This document shows positions 1-9,635 of a DNA stretch of 52,019 nt, piece after piece. Positions within the stretch are counted from its first letter, which is position 1, and every line of letters begins with the position of its first letter. A model generated the notes under the pieces. The model had not been told where the DNA came from, made no database searches, and saw nothing but the letters and a program-made list of their open reading frames with translations. Source of the stretch: Acidobacteriota bacterium (GTDB taxonomy: Bacteria > Acidobacteriota > Terriglobia > Terriglobales > Acidobacteriaceae); contig JAJYFA010000009.1 of the NCBI GenBank assembly GCA_021790995.1, positions 1 through 52,019 of the forward strand, given 5' to 3'. A program made the position numbers and the translations under genes.

Positions 1-3000
1 CCCAAGACATCGACGGGTGTGGGCATCATGGGCTACGGCAAGCTGGACGGCCGCGGCGGCGATCCGCTGATCAATGCAGTGGCGCCTTACCAGGGCTACA
101 GCTGGTGGGGCCTGTCAGCGGCTTATTCGAGCCCCAACAGCCAGGACAACCCGCGCTTTATCCAGATGGAAAGCGGCGCGAGCAACATCACGCTTTATAA
201 GATCGCCATCCGCAACTCGCCGCTGTTCCATGTTTCCACCACGGGCGCCGTATCGAACGTCACCATCTGGGATGTGAAGGTGGTTACGCCTACCAGTTCG
301 CGCAATACCGACGGCATTGATCCGGGCAACGTAACGAACTGGACCGTGACACGCTCGTGGGTCTCCGACGGCGACGACGACATCGCCGTGGGTGCTTCCG
401 GCTCGAATCCGGCCACCAACATCTCCATCACCAACAACCACTTCTTCGCAGGACACGGCGAGTCCATCGGCAGCATTACCGAAGCGGGCGTGAGTAACGT
501 GCTGTTTGATGGCAACATGTCGGCGGGCAACGGATTCGCCGGCGCCGGCAGCGCGGTGAGCGCGACGGGAACCTTTGCCGGAGGCGTTTCCGACAGCAAT
601 TCGACGGCCATCCGCATCAAGTCGGCAAACGACCGCGGCGGAATTGTCGCCAATATTCAGTACTCAAACTCCTGCTTCCTTGACCACAAGAGCGACGTGC
701 AGTTCACGCCGTTGTACAACACCAACAGCGGGACGCTGACGCCGAACTTCAATAACATCCTGATGCAGAACCTCGTCTTTTTGAACGGCGCTTCAAGCGC
801 GGGAGGTCTGCAATTCACCGGCGCCGTGAACGGGACTACCGTCAATCCGCTGATGGTGACGCTCGACAACGTGAGCTTCCCGAGCGCAGTGTCGAGTTCC
901 ACTTTCACGACCAGCGGCAGCGCGGGCACGGAGACCAATGCACATCTCACCTACGGGCCGGGACAGGTTTCCTCGAACTTCATATCGGCGTGGGCCACGT
1001 TTGCGGGTTCGAACGGCGACACCGCGACCAACAACATTACGGCGAGCAGCCTTGAGCCGCCGGCTTGCAACTTTACCTACATCGCTCCGGAACTGACCGG
1101 TCCCATGGGCTTGCCGCAGACCATTACGGAAGGCCAGAATGCGACCGCGGTCATGATTCTGACGCCTGCTGTGGGCGGAGCCGCATACCCCACAGGAACG
1201 GTGACGCTCACCGATGCGCTGACCGGAAGCACCTACCCGGCTACACTGCCCGGAAACACCGACACAATCTTCATCCCGTTGAGCGGGCTCACGGTGGGAA
1301 CGCACACCTTCACCGCGACCTATTCGGGCGACAGTAACTACGCGCCACCCAGCGGCGCAGCCTACTACACGTCCGCGGGACCGTACACGATCACGGTGAA
1401 TGCGGGCAGCCTGGGATCGAGTTCGACCACGATTTCACTTGGGTCTGCTTCGGGCGCATACGGCACAGCGGTCACGGCAAAGGCCACCGTTACCGGCACC
1501 AATCCCACCGGAACCGTGCAGTTTGTGGTGAGCGGGGGCGGACTTGCGGGCAGCTACACTTACGCTACCGTCGCGCTGACAGCGGCCAGCAGCAGCACTG
1601 CAACCGCTTCCACCAGTCTGAATCTGCCCATGAGCGCGACGGCTTACAGCGTGGTTGCGATCTATAGCGGTGATGGCGCCAACTCCGGCTCGACTTCGGT
1701 CGGATCGCCTCTGACGGTTGGCGCGGCGCTGAGCACAACGGCGCTTTCCGTCAATTCCACGACAGTGACTCTCGGCACTCCGGCGCTTGTCACTGTCACG
1801 GTCAGCTCGGCCGGCGGAGTTCCGCTGGGAACGGTTTCGCTCAGTTACACCACTGCCGCGAGCAGCACGCCGGTTCCGCTTGGATCGGTGGCGCTGATCA
1901 ACGGCTCGGCGTCTTTCTCTGCCGAGCTTCCCGCAGGCAGCGACTCTCTGACTGCTTCCTATGCGGGCTCAGGCAGTTTTGCCGCCTCGAGTTCCGCGCC
2001 GATGACGGTTACCGTCAACGGCTTCACCCCGGCCGCGCTGCCAGTCCGCCCCATGGCGCTCGCCAACACCATGACGACGCTCGTAGGCGGCGCCAGCTCC
2101 AACTGCGCCGGGACGGCGGATGCCTACGGTGATGGCTGCCTGGGAACCGCCATCGCGCTGTCGCCGGGTGACGATCTGCGAGGCATCGCAGCCGACCCGT
2201 TCGGTAATGTCTACTTCACCGACAGCAAGGCCAAGCTGATCCGGCGCGTTGCGCCGAATGGAATGGTCGCCAACTTTGCCGGCCGCGTTGCGGGCTCAGC
2301 CTGCATTGCTCCTGCCTCGACCTCAGCCAACGGGGCCGGTTGCACGCCCACGCTCGTCAGCCTGAACGAGGCGCGCGGCGTTTCCTCGGATGCGGCAGGG
2401 AACATCTTCATCGCTGGCTACAACGACAACAAAGTGTATGAGGTGCGCGCGGCCGACGGGCTGATGTACACCGTCGCCGGCACAGGCACGGGAACTTCAA
2501 CCGGCGACGGAGGACTGGCGGCTTCGGCCACGGTGGCTTCGCCGCGCAGCGCATGGGCCGACTCGCTGGGCAACATTTATATTGCCGATACCGGAGGCAA
2601 CCGCATCCGGGTGGTCGACAGCTCCGGCTACATCCATGCCTTCGCCGGCAACGGAACCGCGGGATCCACGGGCGATGGAGGGCCTGCCCTTGCGGCCGAG
2701 ATCAACAATCCGCAGGGCGTGATGGTCGACAACAACCTCAACGTCTATATCGCCGACAATGCAACCGTCCGCGTGGTGTGTGTCACCTGCGGTACCAGTT
2801 CGCCGCTCGACAATCTCCTCGGCAAGCTGGGTATCGCCTCGCCGGTCAACGGTGATATCTACACCATCGCTGGCGGAGGCGTCACGACGGCAGCCAAAGC
2901 TTTGCAGCCCGTGTCGCCGACCAGTGTCACCATGCAGCCGCAGAAGCTTGGTATTGACCGGAACGGAAACATCTATATCTCCGACGGCTACGGAGCGATC

Positions 3001-5310
3001 TGGTTCCTGGATGCACAGTCGGGTTCCATCCGCGCGCTTGCAGCCAGCGCCACCACGGTCTGCACAGGTTCGACCGACTCTGTCGGCGACGGCTGTCCAG
3101 CGACGCAGGCAAGCTTCGGCGATGCAGGCAACGGCATTGGCGTGGCGGTGGATCCGCTCGGAAACGTCTATATCGGTGACACACTCAACCTGCGTATCCG
3201 CGAGGCCGCAACCAATCTGGCCTCTGCCGGCGGCGCGACTGGAAGCAAGACAACCGAGCCGGTCGAGCTGCATTTCATCCCTGGCGACAACCTGGCCACA
3301 ACAAACGGCCTGGTTTCCTCCTCGGGCGAGTGGTCGCTGTCGACACCCTCCTGCACCACCAATGCCGACGCAACTGCCGACTGTATGTTCACGTCGAGTT
3401 TCACGCCAGCAGTTCCCGGCGCGCGTTCGACGCCGATCACCGTGACAAGCTCCAAGGGCAATATCGCGAATCTTGCGCTCACGGGCATGGGCCTGGGCGC
3501 TGGAGCCACGGTCGATCCGGCGAGCCAAATCAGCTTCGGCGCCGGCCTTGCGGTTGCGGGCCTCGCCACGGATGATGCCGGAAACATCTACGTCTCCGAT
3601 TCCAACAGCAAGCAGCTCTTCCGCTTTAACCCGAAGTCGGCCTCGCAGGGATCGAGCGCCACCGGAACCGCGCTGGCCACGCTCGGTGCGCCGGGAGCGA
3701 TTGCACTGGATGCGCGCGGCTACGTGTATGTCGCCGACACCGCGGCTGGAACCATCACCCGAATCTCGCCCACGGGAAGCGCCGTTGCGCTGCCTTATAC
3801 CTTCACCAAACCGGCAGGTCTCGCCGTGGATAGCGTGAACAATCTCTACGTGTCGGACTCCGCCGCCAAGGCTGTTTATCTCATCAATCCAGCGGCCGGC
3901 GCAAAGACAACCCTCGCGCTGGGAACTCTGGTTGCGCCTTCCGGTCTGGCCGTCGATCCCAATGGCAACCTGCTGGTTGCCGATCCGGGCGCGCCGGCAA
4001 TCTACCGCTTTAACCTGCTCACCGGCGCCAGGAGCACGGTGAAAACATCGGCGACGGCTCCGTCTCAGATCGTCACCGATGCTGCCGGAAACCTGCTGAT
4101 CGCCGACGCGGCGGCAATCCTCGCCGTACCGGCCAGCAGCAACAGCAACGCATTTACGGTGGCCGGCATTGCGCCTGCCGCGCTGGCGATCGACGCGGCC
4201 GGCAATCTCTACACCGGTTCCTCGGGTGGTGTGCTCAAGCTCGCGCGTACGCTGGGCGCGGTGCAATTCGCGGCCGCCGGCGCCTCGCAAAATGTCTATC
4301 TGCTTGCATCCGGCAACCAGACTTACACCGCGACGGCCTGGACCCAGACCGACACAACGGACTATGGCCTGGCTCCCACTGCTTCGACGGATTGCTCCCT
4401 GAGTTCGACCGGGGCCGGCACTCTGGCCGTCGGCGGACTTTGCGCGCTCACAGCCACTTACCCGACCGCAACCACCGCCGCAACCACCGACGCGGTCACG
4501 TTCAACGGCAATCTCACCAATGCCGCGTTGTCCACGCCGTCCTCAGTGCAGTTGACGCTTACCGGGCAGCCGGCGATTCCTCCACCTGCCCCCGGAGCGC
4601 CGGCGATTTCCGCTATCTCTCCGGGGTTTGTTTCGGCCGGAACTGCGGCCTTTACGCTGACCGTTAATGGTTCTGGTTTTGTCTCCAATTCCACGATCAA
4701 TTGGGGTTCCACCGCGCTCGCCACGACTTTCGTCAGCAGCACGGAACTGACGGCGCAGGTTCCTTCGTCCGCCGTTTCGACCTCAGGCATTTACACCATC
4801 GCAGTGCAAACACCGGCGCCAGGCGGAGGCACATCGAACGCCATGCAATTCGAGGTGGATTCGCCGGGAAGCGGCGGCGGACCAGTGTTCACCACTCTCA
4901 CGGCTACGGTGACTCCGGGCTCAACGGTCACCTATGCTCTCACCTTGCCTTCTGGCGCCACGAATGTCAGCGTACAGTGCTTGAATCTTCCTGCCGGCGC
5001 GGCGTGCAGCTATTCGAGCACCAGCAGCATGTTGACAATTTCAACCACGTCGTCGACGCCGTCCGGTACTTACCAGATCACCGTCGTCATTACGGAGACG
5101 CTGCCGGGCAGCGCCACCGCGCTGATCTTCCTTCCGTTCCTGCTGCTGCCGCTGGCAGCCTTCAGGACCAGATGGGCCAAACAACGCGTGTGGCTGACGA
5201 TCGTTCTGACGATCGCAGTCGCTGCGGGCGCCACCATGATGGGCTGCGGAGGAAGCTCGCAGACTCACACCGTCACCCGATCCGCTACGGTCACCCTGGT
5301 CGTCAAGTAG
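1..5310 (+). CDS. Giant secreted beta-helix / Ig-like / NHL-repeat protein, 5' end outside window
   Basis: The frame is open to the left edge, so the first GTG/ATG (19/28) is probably not the real start and the signal peptide is missing. Residues 1-350 (numbered from 19) resemble the right-handed beta-helix of GH28/pectin-lyase-like proteins (GYGKLDGRGGDPL near the start, SDGDDDIAVG near 120). Three Ig-like domains follow (about 360-670, each ending in a TYSGD or similar strand). A first NHL propeller with GNVYFTD/GNIYIADT repeats spans about 690-1080, and a second about 1175-1410. An IPT/TIG domain lies near 1525-1610. The C-terminus has a hydrophobic helix (about 1695-1705) and a second one ending in MMGCGG. 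The protein is probably exported and surface-associated. The helix resembles polysaccharide-active folds, but I could not verify catalytic residues. Similar mosaic proteins are common in Acidobacteriota. Confidence 0.85.
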   Translation, partial: PKTSTGVGIMGYGKLDGRGGDPLINAVAPYQGYSWWGLSAAYSSPNSQDNPRFIQMESGASNITLYKIAIRNSPLFHVSTTGAVSNVTIWDVKVVTPTSSRNTDGIDPGNVTNWTVTRSWVSDGDDDIAVGASGSNPATNISITNNHFFAGHGESIGSITEAGVSNVLFDGNMSAGNGFAGAGSAVSATGTFAGGVSDSNSTAIRIKSANDRGGIVANIQYSNSCFLDHKSDVQFTPLYNTNSGTLTPNFNNILMQNLVFLNGASSAGGLQFTGAVNGTTVNPLMVTLDNVSFPSAVSSSTFTTSGSAGTETNAHLTYGPGQVSSNFISAWATFAGSNGDTATNNITASSLEPPACNFTYIAPELTGPMGLPQTITEGQNATAVMILTPAVGGAAYPTGTVTLTDALTGSTYPATLPGNTDTIFIPLSGLTVGTHTFTATYSGDSNYAPPSGAAYYTSAGPYTITVNAGSLGSSSTTISLGSASGAYGTAVTAKATVTGTNPTGTVQFVVSGGGLAGSYTYATVALTAASSSTATASTSLNLPMSATAYSVVAIYSGDGANSGSTSVGSPLTVGAALSTTALSVNSTTVTLGTPALVTVTVSSAGGVPLGTVSLSYTTAASSTPVPLGSVALINGSASFSAELPAGSDSLTASYAGSGSFAASSSAPMTVTVNGFTPAALPVRPMALANTMTTLVGGASSNCAGTADAYGDGCLGTAIALSPGDDLRGIAADPFGNVYFTDSKAKLIRRVAPNGMVANFAGRVAGSACIAPASTSANGAGCTPTLVSLNEARGVSSDAAGNIFIAGYNDNKVYEVRAADGLMYTVAGTGTGTSTGDGGLAASATVASPRSAWADSLGNIYIADTGGNRIRVVDSSGYIHAFAGNGTAGSTGDGGPALAAEINNPQGVMVDNNLNVYIADNATVRVVCVTCGTSSPLDNLLGKLGIASPVNGDIYTIAGGGVTTAAKALQPVSPTSVTMQPQKLGIDRNGNIYISDGYGAIWFLDAQSGSIRALAASATTVCTGSTDSVGDGCPATQASFGDAGNGIGVAVDPLGNVYIGDTLNLRIREAATNLASAGGATGSKTTEPVELHFIPGDNLATTNGLVSSSGEWSLSTPSCTTNADATADCMFTSSFTPAVPGARSTPITVTSSKGNIANLALTGMGLGAGATVDPASQISFGAGLAVAGLATDDAGNIYVSDSNSKQLFRFNPKSASQGSSATGTALATLGAPGAIALDARGYVYVADTAAGTITRISPTGSAVALPYTFTKPAGLAVDSVNNLYVSDSAAKAVYLINPAAGAKTTLALGTLVAPSGLAVDPNGNLLVADPGAPAIYRFNLLTGARSTVKTSATAPSQIVTDAAGNLLIADAAAILAVPASSNSNAFTVAGIAPAALAIDAAGNLYTGSSGGVLKLARTLGAVQFAAAGASQNVYLLASGNQTYTATAWTQTDTTDYGLAPTASTDCSLSSTGAGTLAVGGLCALTATYPTATTAATTDAVTFNGNLTNAALSTPSSVQLTLTGQPAIPPPAPGAPAISAISPGFVSAGTAAFTLTVNGSGFVSNSTINWGSTALATTFVSSTELTAQVPSSAVSTSGIYTIAVQTPAPGGGTSNAMQFEVDSPGSGGGPVFTTLTATVTPGSTVTYALTLPSGATNVSVQCLNLPAGAACSYSSTSSMLTISTTSSTPSGTYQITVVITETLPGSATALIFLPFLLLPLAAFRTRWAKQRVWLTIVLTIAVAAGATMMGCGGSSQTHTVTRSATVTLVVK

Positions 5311-5359
5311 CAACATCGCCGGATGTTAACCGGCGGTGGAATCAGTTCAACACAATCTG

Positions 5360-5397
5360 CGGGGAGCCCGAGCCAGTCTTCGGCTCCCCGTTTCTTT
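5360..5397 (+). terminator. Rho-independent terminator of the giant secreted protein gene
   Basis: A perfect 9-bp stem CGGGGAGCC (5360-5368) pairs with GGCTCCCCG (5382-5390) across a 13-nt loop and is followed by TTTCTTT. It lies 50 nt after the stop codon at 5310 and points the same way as that gene. Confidence 0.85.
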
Positions 5398-5537
5398 GGG
5401 TTCAACGGCCTTCCCGTTGGACGGCGGTGACGGGCACCCCCGCATCTGTCACCATTGCCGGTCAATCGACGCTTAACAGCTCGCGCATAAATAAGCTGTG
5501 CGAACGAGAGGTCATTGGGGAAGAAGAGAACAGTTCG

Positions 5538-5568
5538 TCGATCCTGAAAAGTGATTTTTCAAGATCGA
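5538..5568. repeat. Interrupted inverted repeat downstream of maf
   Basis: TCGATC (5538-5543) pairs with GATCGA (5563-5568), and inside it GAAAA (5546-5550) pairs with TTTTC (5556-5560). It lies 30 nt beyond the maf stop in the convergent gap. It could help end maf transcription, but there is no clean T-run on the minus strand after the stem. Confidence 0.5.
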
Positions 5569-5597
5569 CTACACTACGCAGAAAAATTGGAGGGGCT

Positions 5598-6236
<639 letters not shown>

Positions 6237-6332
6237 GTTTGCATTATGGCAGGAGCGGCAGATTGTCCTTGCGCATTTAGACTAAAAAGAGGGCTGGCGC
6301 CTGGATGATGACCGCGCCCGGATAAGGTTCCA

Positions 6333-7124
6333 ATGCACTTCAACTTTGATTTCAGCTCGGCACAGATTCTTTGGACGTTGACGTTCGCGGCGCTGCTGGT
6401 TCTTCTGGTGGTGCTGCTGGGGCGCGATCGCGTGCGCCGTTTCCCCTGGTTCACAACCGCAATGGCGCTGACGGCTCTGCGCATGTTGGCCAGCCGCCTG
6501 CTATACCACCGTGTTTCCCTTGCATTTTCCGAATCGCTCTTTCTCTCACTGGCCGATCTGGCCGCCATTATCACCGTGCTGATGGTGATTGAAATCGCGC
6601 GGCGGGCCTTTGCCGGCGCGGGGCGCAGAGCATGGATTGCCGGAACGCTGGTGCTGGTGGCCGTGGCCGGAACCACAACGGCCTTGTGGGGCCCATGGCC
6701 GTCTTTGAAGACACTCTTCGCCACTTCGCAGCTCGCGGCCTTTCGCTTCATGGAGCTCTTTGCACAAAAGGCCGACATGTTCGGCGATGTGCTTATCGTC
6801 CTGCTCGCACTGCTCATTTTGATCTTCGGCCGCCAGTTCAAGGCGGGCTGGCACAGTCACGCGCAGCAGCTCGTCATCGGCCTCGCCATGGCCTCCATTT
6901 CGCAGTTGACGATTCGCGGCATCTTGCAGCACGTCGCCACGCATGTCACGATTCACAGCCAGAACGACTACAAGCGCGTGATGAACCTGATGAACTCGCT
7001 GAACACAGCGAACAGCGTGATCTTTCTTGCAGCGGTGGTGTGGTGGATCATCTGCTTATGGATTGATGAGCCTGGAGCATCCGCATCCGCGGGCAGCGCT
7101 GAGTCTGAAGCGCACAACGGCTAG
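6333..7124 (+). CDS. Polytopic membrane protein of unknown function
   Basis: 263 residues with about seven hydrophobic segments: near 10-30 (LWTLTFAALLVLLVVLL), 38-55, 70-88, 97-117, 148-168, 180-195 and 230-248. I recognise no catalytic or transport motif. The ATG at 6333 follows AAGG at a usable distance. The C-terminal tail is short and Ala/Ser/Glu rich. It is divergent from maf and ends at the shared terminator at 7235-7309. It looks like a lineage-specific conserved membrane protein; no function can be assigned. Confidence 0.75.
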   Translation: MHFNFDFSSAQILWTLTFAALLVLLVVLLGRDRVRRFPWFTTAMALTALRMLASRLLYHRVSLAFSESLFLSLADLAAIITVLMVIEIARRAFAGAGRRAWIAGTLVLVAVAGTTTALWGPWPSLKTLFATSQLAAFRFMELFAQKADMFGDVLIVLLALLILIFGRQFKAGWHSHAQQLVIGLAMASISQLTIRGILQHVATHVTIHSQNDYKRVMNLMNSLNTANSVIFLAAVVWWIICLWIDEPGASASAGSAESEAHNG

Positions 7125-7234
7125 CAGCTTGTGGCGAAGATTGAACCTGGGAAAATACAGAATGATCCGTTGCTGAAAAACCCAGTGGAGAGCGCTGCCT
7201 GATGGTTTTCGGCGGCAGTTTTCAAAATCCTTGC

Positions 7235-7309
7235 AAAAAAGGCTGCGTCGTCCTCTGAGAGTGAGGTTTCACTGAAACCTCACCTTATTGGGACAACGCA
7301 GTCTTTTTT
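7235..7309. terminator. Bidirectional two-tier terminator or structured RNA
   Basis: An outer stem, 7241-7253 with 7291-7303, has 13 positions with one G-U and one mismatch. It encloses a perfect inner hairpin GTGAGGTTT/AAACCTCAC (7261-7269 with 7275-7283). The outer stem is flanked by AAAAAA (7235-7240) on the left and TTTTTT (7304-7309) on the right, so it can act on both strands. It sits between the convergent genes ending at 7124 (+) and 7357 (-). The nested architecture is more elaborate than a plain terminator. Confidence 0.75.
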
Positions 7310-7356
7310 CGAGCTTCAACCTTCAGGGTTCTTCAGGTTGAGCGAGCACCAGCGTC

Positions 7357-8727
7357 TCAGAAAATAAACCGCATCAACAGATAGGCGGTATTGTTGTCGC
7401 TGGCGTTGCGGCCGCTGCCGTCATAGTTGATGTTACCGCCATTGAAGCGCGTGTAGCCTGTGTACTGGAAGGCCAGGTCGAGGTTTTGCAGCGGCCAGTA
7501 GGAGAAGTTGGCTGAATAGCCTTCGCTTCTCGGACTGCCGTTCGCGCTGCCGGAGATCGCCGCGGGGGCATACAGCGTGGTATCGGCAGTGCCCGAAGTG
7601 AGGAACCAGCCGAAGGCGCCGGAGAGCCGGTTGCCGTAGTGATATTCGACGTTGGCATTGCCGGTGTTGAGGTGATGATTGCCCGGCGACGCCGTCCCGG
7701 CAGCGGAACTCGCGTTGTAGATTTCGTTCTCGCGCAGGTAGGTGCCGCGGACGGAGAGCACATCGCGGCCGATGGTACGGTCGTACTCGAAGTCCGGGCC
7801 AAAGTCTGTGTAGTTATCCGTGGGGCCGGTAAAACTCGTGCTGGTCGCGCCTCCTGGAAATGACGCTACGTGCATCCCATAGAATCCGGCTTCGATGACG
7901 TTGGTTCTTCCGGTTTCCTGGTACGCAACTCGCCAGTACGGGGCCAGGCCGCTGATGTTATAGGAAGCGCCCACGCCGGTATTGGGCTGTGGCGATCCCA
8001 TATGGTCCGAGCGGTAGAAGGTTGCAGCTCCGTACAGGTGGTTGTTCCACATGGTATAGCCGCCGAAGCCTGCCACATCCTGCGCAAGCGCGCCCTGAAT
8101 AATGGCCGAGGCCGCCGGCGTGGGAGCCGAGTCTGACGCGATGAAAGGATAGCCCCAGTTCGGCAGGGTCATATAGACATCTTCAACGGTCGGATTGTTG
8201 TTGAACATCAGGCCCCAGATCAGATCCTTGCCGTTCACTTTGGCCTTTTTGGCGTACCGGATATCCGTGTTATCCATGCTGAAATGGTCGTCCTGCGCGT
8301 TGTAGGTGACCTGGAGAAAGCTTCCCAGGTGATCGGCCCATGCGCCAGCGAGGAACAGGGAGATGTCCTGCGGAAATTCAAAGTTGCCGTTCTGCGTGCC
8401 GGGCTGAGCCTTCTTTGTGCTGGTCGAAGAGGCCTCGAACCATGCGCCCAGAGGCAGCGTCTGGAGCATTTTGAGAGCGGGACGCCGACTGTCGGATGGA
8501 GCCGCAGGCACCGTGCTGTTAGCTGTCCTGTCCGTGAAGGCAAGAAGCTTGAACAGGCGTCCGGCGGGATTCAACTCCGGCGGAGTATAGTGGCAGCCGC
8601 TGCACGGCAGCCCTGTTTGGCGCGCGTAGCTCGGCAGAGCTTTCGCATTGGGAGTGGATGTACAGATCAGGAACGAAAACGCCACAACCGATAGCGCGGC
8701 GCTGGTCCCCAAAGGCAAGAATTTCAT
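7357..8727 (-). CDS. Outer-membrane beta-barrel protein with an N-terminal c-type heme motif
   Basis: 456 residues. A signal peptide (about 1-30) is followed at once by a CxxCH motif (Cys42, Cys45, His46) and then a long Gly/Asn/Tyr-rich region with alternating hydrophobic strands ending in LLMRFIF. A terminal aromatic residue is typical of beta-barrel proteins inserted by BamA. The start follows AAGGAGG five bases upstream. It is the last gene of the cytochrome operon, separated from the preceding cytochrome by 176 bp that include a hairpin at 8874-8892. I infer a barrel with one periplasm-facing heme, possibly passing electrons to or across the outer membrane. A simple porin is the alternative; the MtrB family is not recognisable. 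Confidence 0.75.
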   Translation of the reverse strand: MKFLPLGTSAALSVVAFSFLICTSTPNAKALPSYARQTGLPCSGCHYTPPELNPAGRLFKLLAFTDRTANSTVPAAPSDSRRPALKMLQTLPLGAWFEASSTSTKKAQPGTQNGNFEFPQDISLFLAGAWADHLGSFLQVTYNAQDDHFSMDNTDIRYAKKAKVNGKDLIWGLMFNNNPTVEDVYMTLPNWGYPFIASDSAPTPAASAIIQGALAQDVAGFGGYTMWNNHLYGAATFYRSDHMGSPQPNTGVGASYNISGLAPYWRVAYQETGRTNVIEAGFYGMHVASFPGGATSTSFTGPTDNYTDFGPDFEYDRTIGRDVLSVRGTYLRENEIYNASSAAGTASPGNHHLNTGNANVEYHYGNRLSGAFGWFLTSGTADTTLYAPAAISGSANGSPRSEGYSANFSYWPLQNLDLAFQYTGYTRFNGGNINYDGSGRNASDNNTAYLLMRFIF

Positions 8728-8873
8728 AAGTCCTCCTTAAATTTGAATGAATGAATGAAACCCAAATTCTGAAATTCCCCTGCGTCGTTGCGCGGCATGA
8801 TCGAAACCGGCCGGAGACAGCGGCGCAGATGGAGCTTGTGAACCGGGAGCGCGGAAAATGCACCCCCCACCCA

Positions 8874-8892
8874 GCGCTCCCCTAAGGAGCGC
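8874..8892 (-). other. GC-rich hairpin between two cytochrome operon genes
   Basis: GCGCTCC (8874-8880) and GGAGCGC (8886-8892) form a perfect 7-bp stem with a 5-nt loop, just after the cytochrome stop at 8904 on the minus strand. What follows on that strand is G-rich rather than a T-run, so partial attenuation or mRNA processing is likelier than full termination. Confidence 0.45.
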
Positions 8893-8903
8893 CGGTCCCG
8901 AGT

Positions 8904-9635
8904 TCAATGTTTTCCATACACAACCCCAGGCACCACATAGGGAGGATCGGAGACCAGCCGAATGTAAGCAATCACGGCCTGCATTTCGGCTTTGTCGAGC
9001 GTCCAGCCATAAGGCGGCATCAGGGAAGAGCGGTTCATGGCCGGGCCGCCGTGCGAGATGACGGTCGCCAGATCGGCATCGGAAAACTTGTTATAGACCT
9101 CGCCGCTGGAAAACGAGTGAGGCTTCACGGCGAGATTGTCGTAGTTGGAAACCTGCTCGGTTGTCGAGTCGGGATTGTGGCAGCGAGAGCAGTATTTTTG
9201 ATTCACCTCGTAACCAACTTCCTGCTGGTAGCCGGCGGCAAATTCAGCAACCGTGAGGGTGAAAGTCTTTCCGTGAGCATCCTGCGATGATGCCGTCAAT
9301 TCGTATCGGCCCGAGATTCCGCCGAGGGTTACCTTGAACGTAGCTTGCCCATTGTCGTCGGTGAGAACCTGCGCCGGGTCGAAGACGACGCCCCGCGGGC
9401 CGGAAATCTGCACCTTGGCCCCGGTCACGGTGTTGCCCTGGTCGTCATTTACCTGGAGCACCAGCGGTTGCGGAAGCTGAGAGCCGGGAGATCCCAATTG
9501 CTTGTCGCCGCTGGCCACGACGATGGCCGTGCCGGCCGCCTTTGCCTGCAGTGCAGGAGCAGACGCTTTCCGATGCCCACATCCGGCGCACGCTGCGGCA
9601 ACGAGCATTGCGGAGATCCATAGATTCGCTTTCAT
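8904..9635 (-). CDS. Ig-like domain / monoheme cytochrome c lipoprotein
   Basis: 243 residues counted from the ATG at 9635, which shares its A with the stop of the upstream octaheme cytochrome (TGATG), implying translational coupling. A hydrophobic leader ends in CAGC, a plausible though atypical lipobox, predicting a lipid-anchored periplasmic protein. A Big_1-like Ig domain follows at about 55-130 (DDQGNTVTGAKV, TDDNGQATFKVTL). A cytochrome c domain follows with CSRCH and a C-terminal helix ending in AYIRLVSDPP; a Met in SSLMPPYGW is a likely sixth ligand. Much of the longer open frame upstream of 9635 is out-of-frame overlap with the octaheme gene. The Ig module may position the heme domain near its partner; that role is inferred. 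Confidence 0.85.
   Translation of the reverse strand: MKANLWISAMLVAAACAGCGHRKASAPALQAKAAGTAIVVASGDKQLGSPGSQLPQPLVLQVNDDQGNTVTGAKVQISGPRGVVFDPAQVLTDDNGQATFKVTLGGISGRYELTASSQDAHGKTFTLTVAEFAAGYQQEVGYEVNQKYCSRCHNPDSTTEQVSNYDNLAVKPHSFSSGEVYNKFSDADLATVISHGGPAMNRSSLMPPYGWTLDKAEMQAVIAYIRLVSDPPYVVPGVVYGKH

Noticed and set aside
2497-4290. Long minus-strand open frame (597 codons) opposite the giant secreted protein
   Set aside because: Arg/Gly-rich translation without any domain; an artefact of the high GC content and the repeats of the plus-strand gene. The same applies to antisense frames at 38039-40153, 12452-13738 and 49445-51097.
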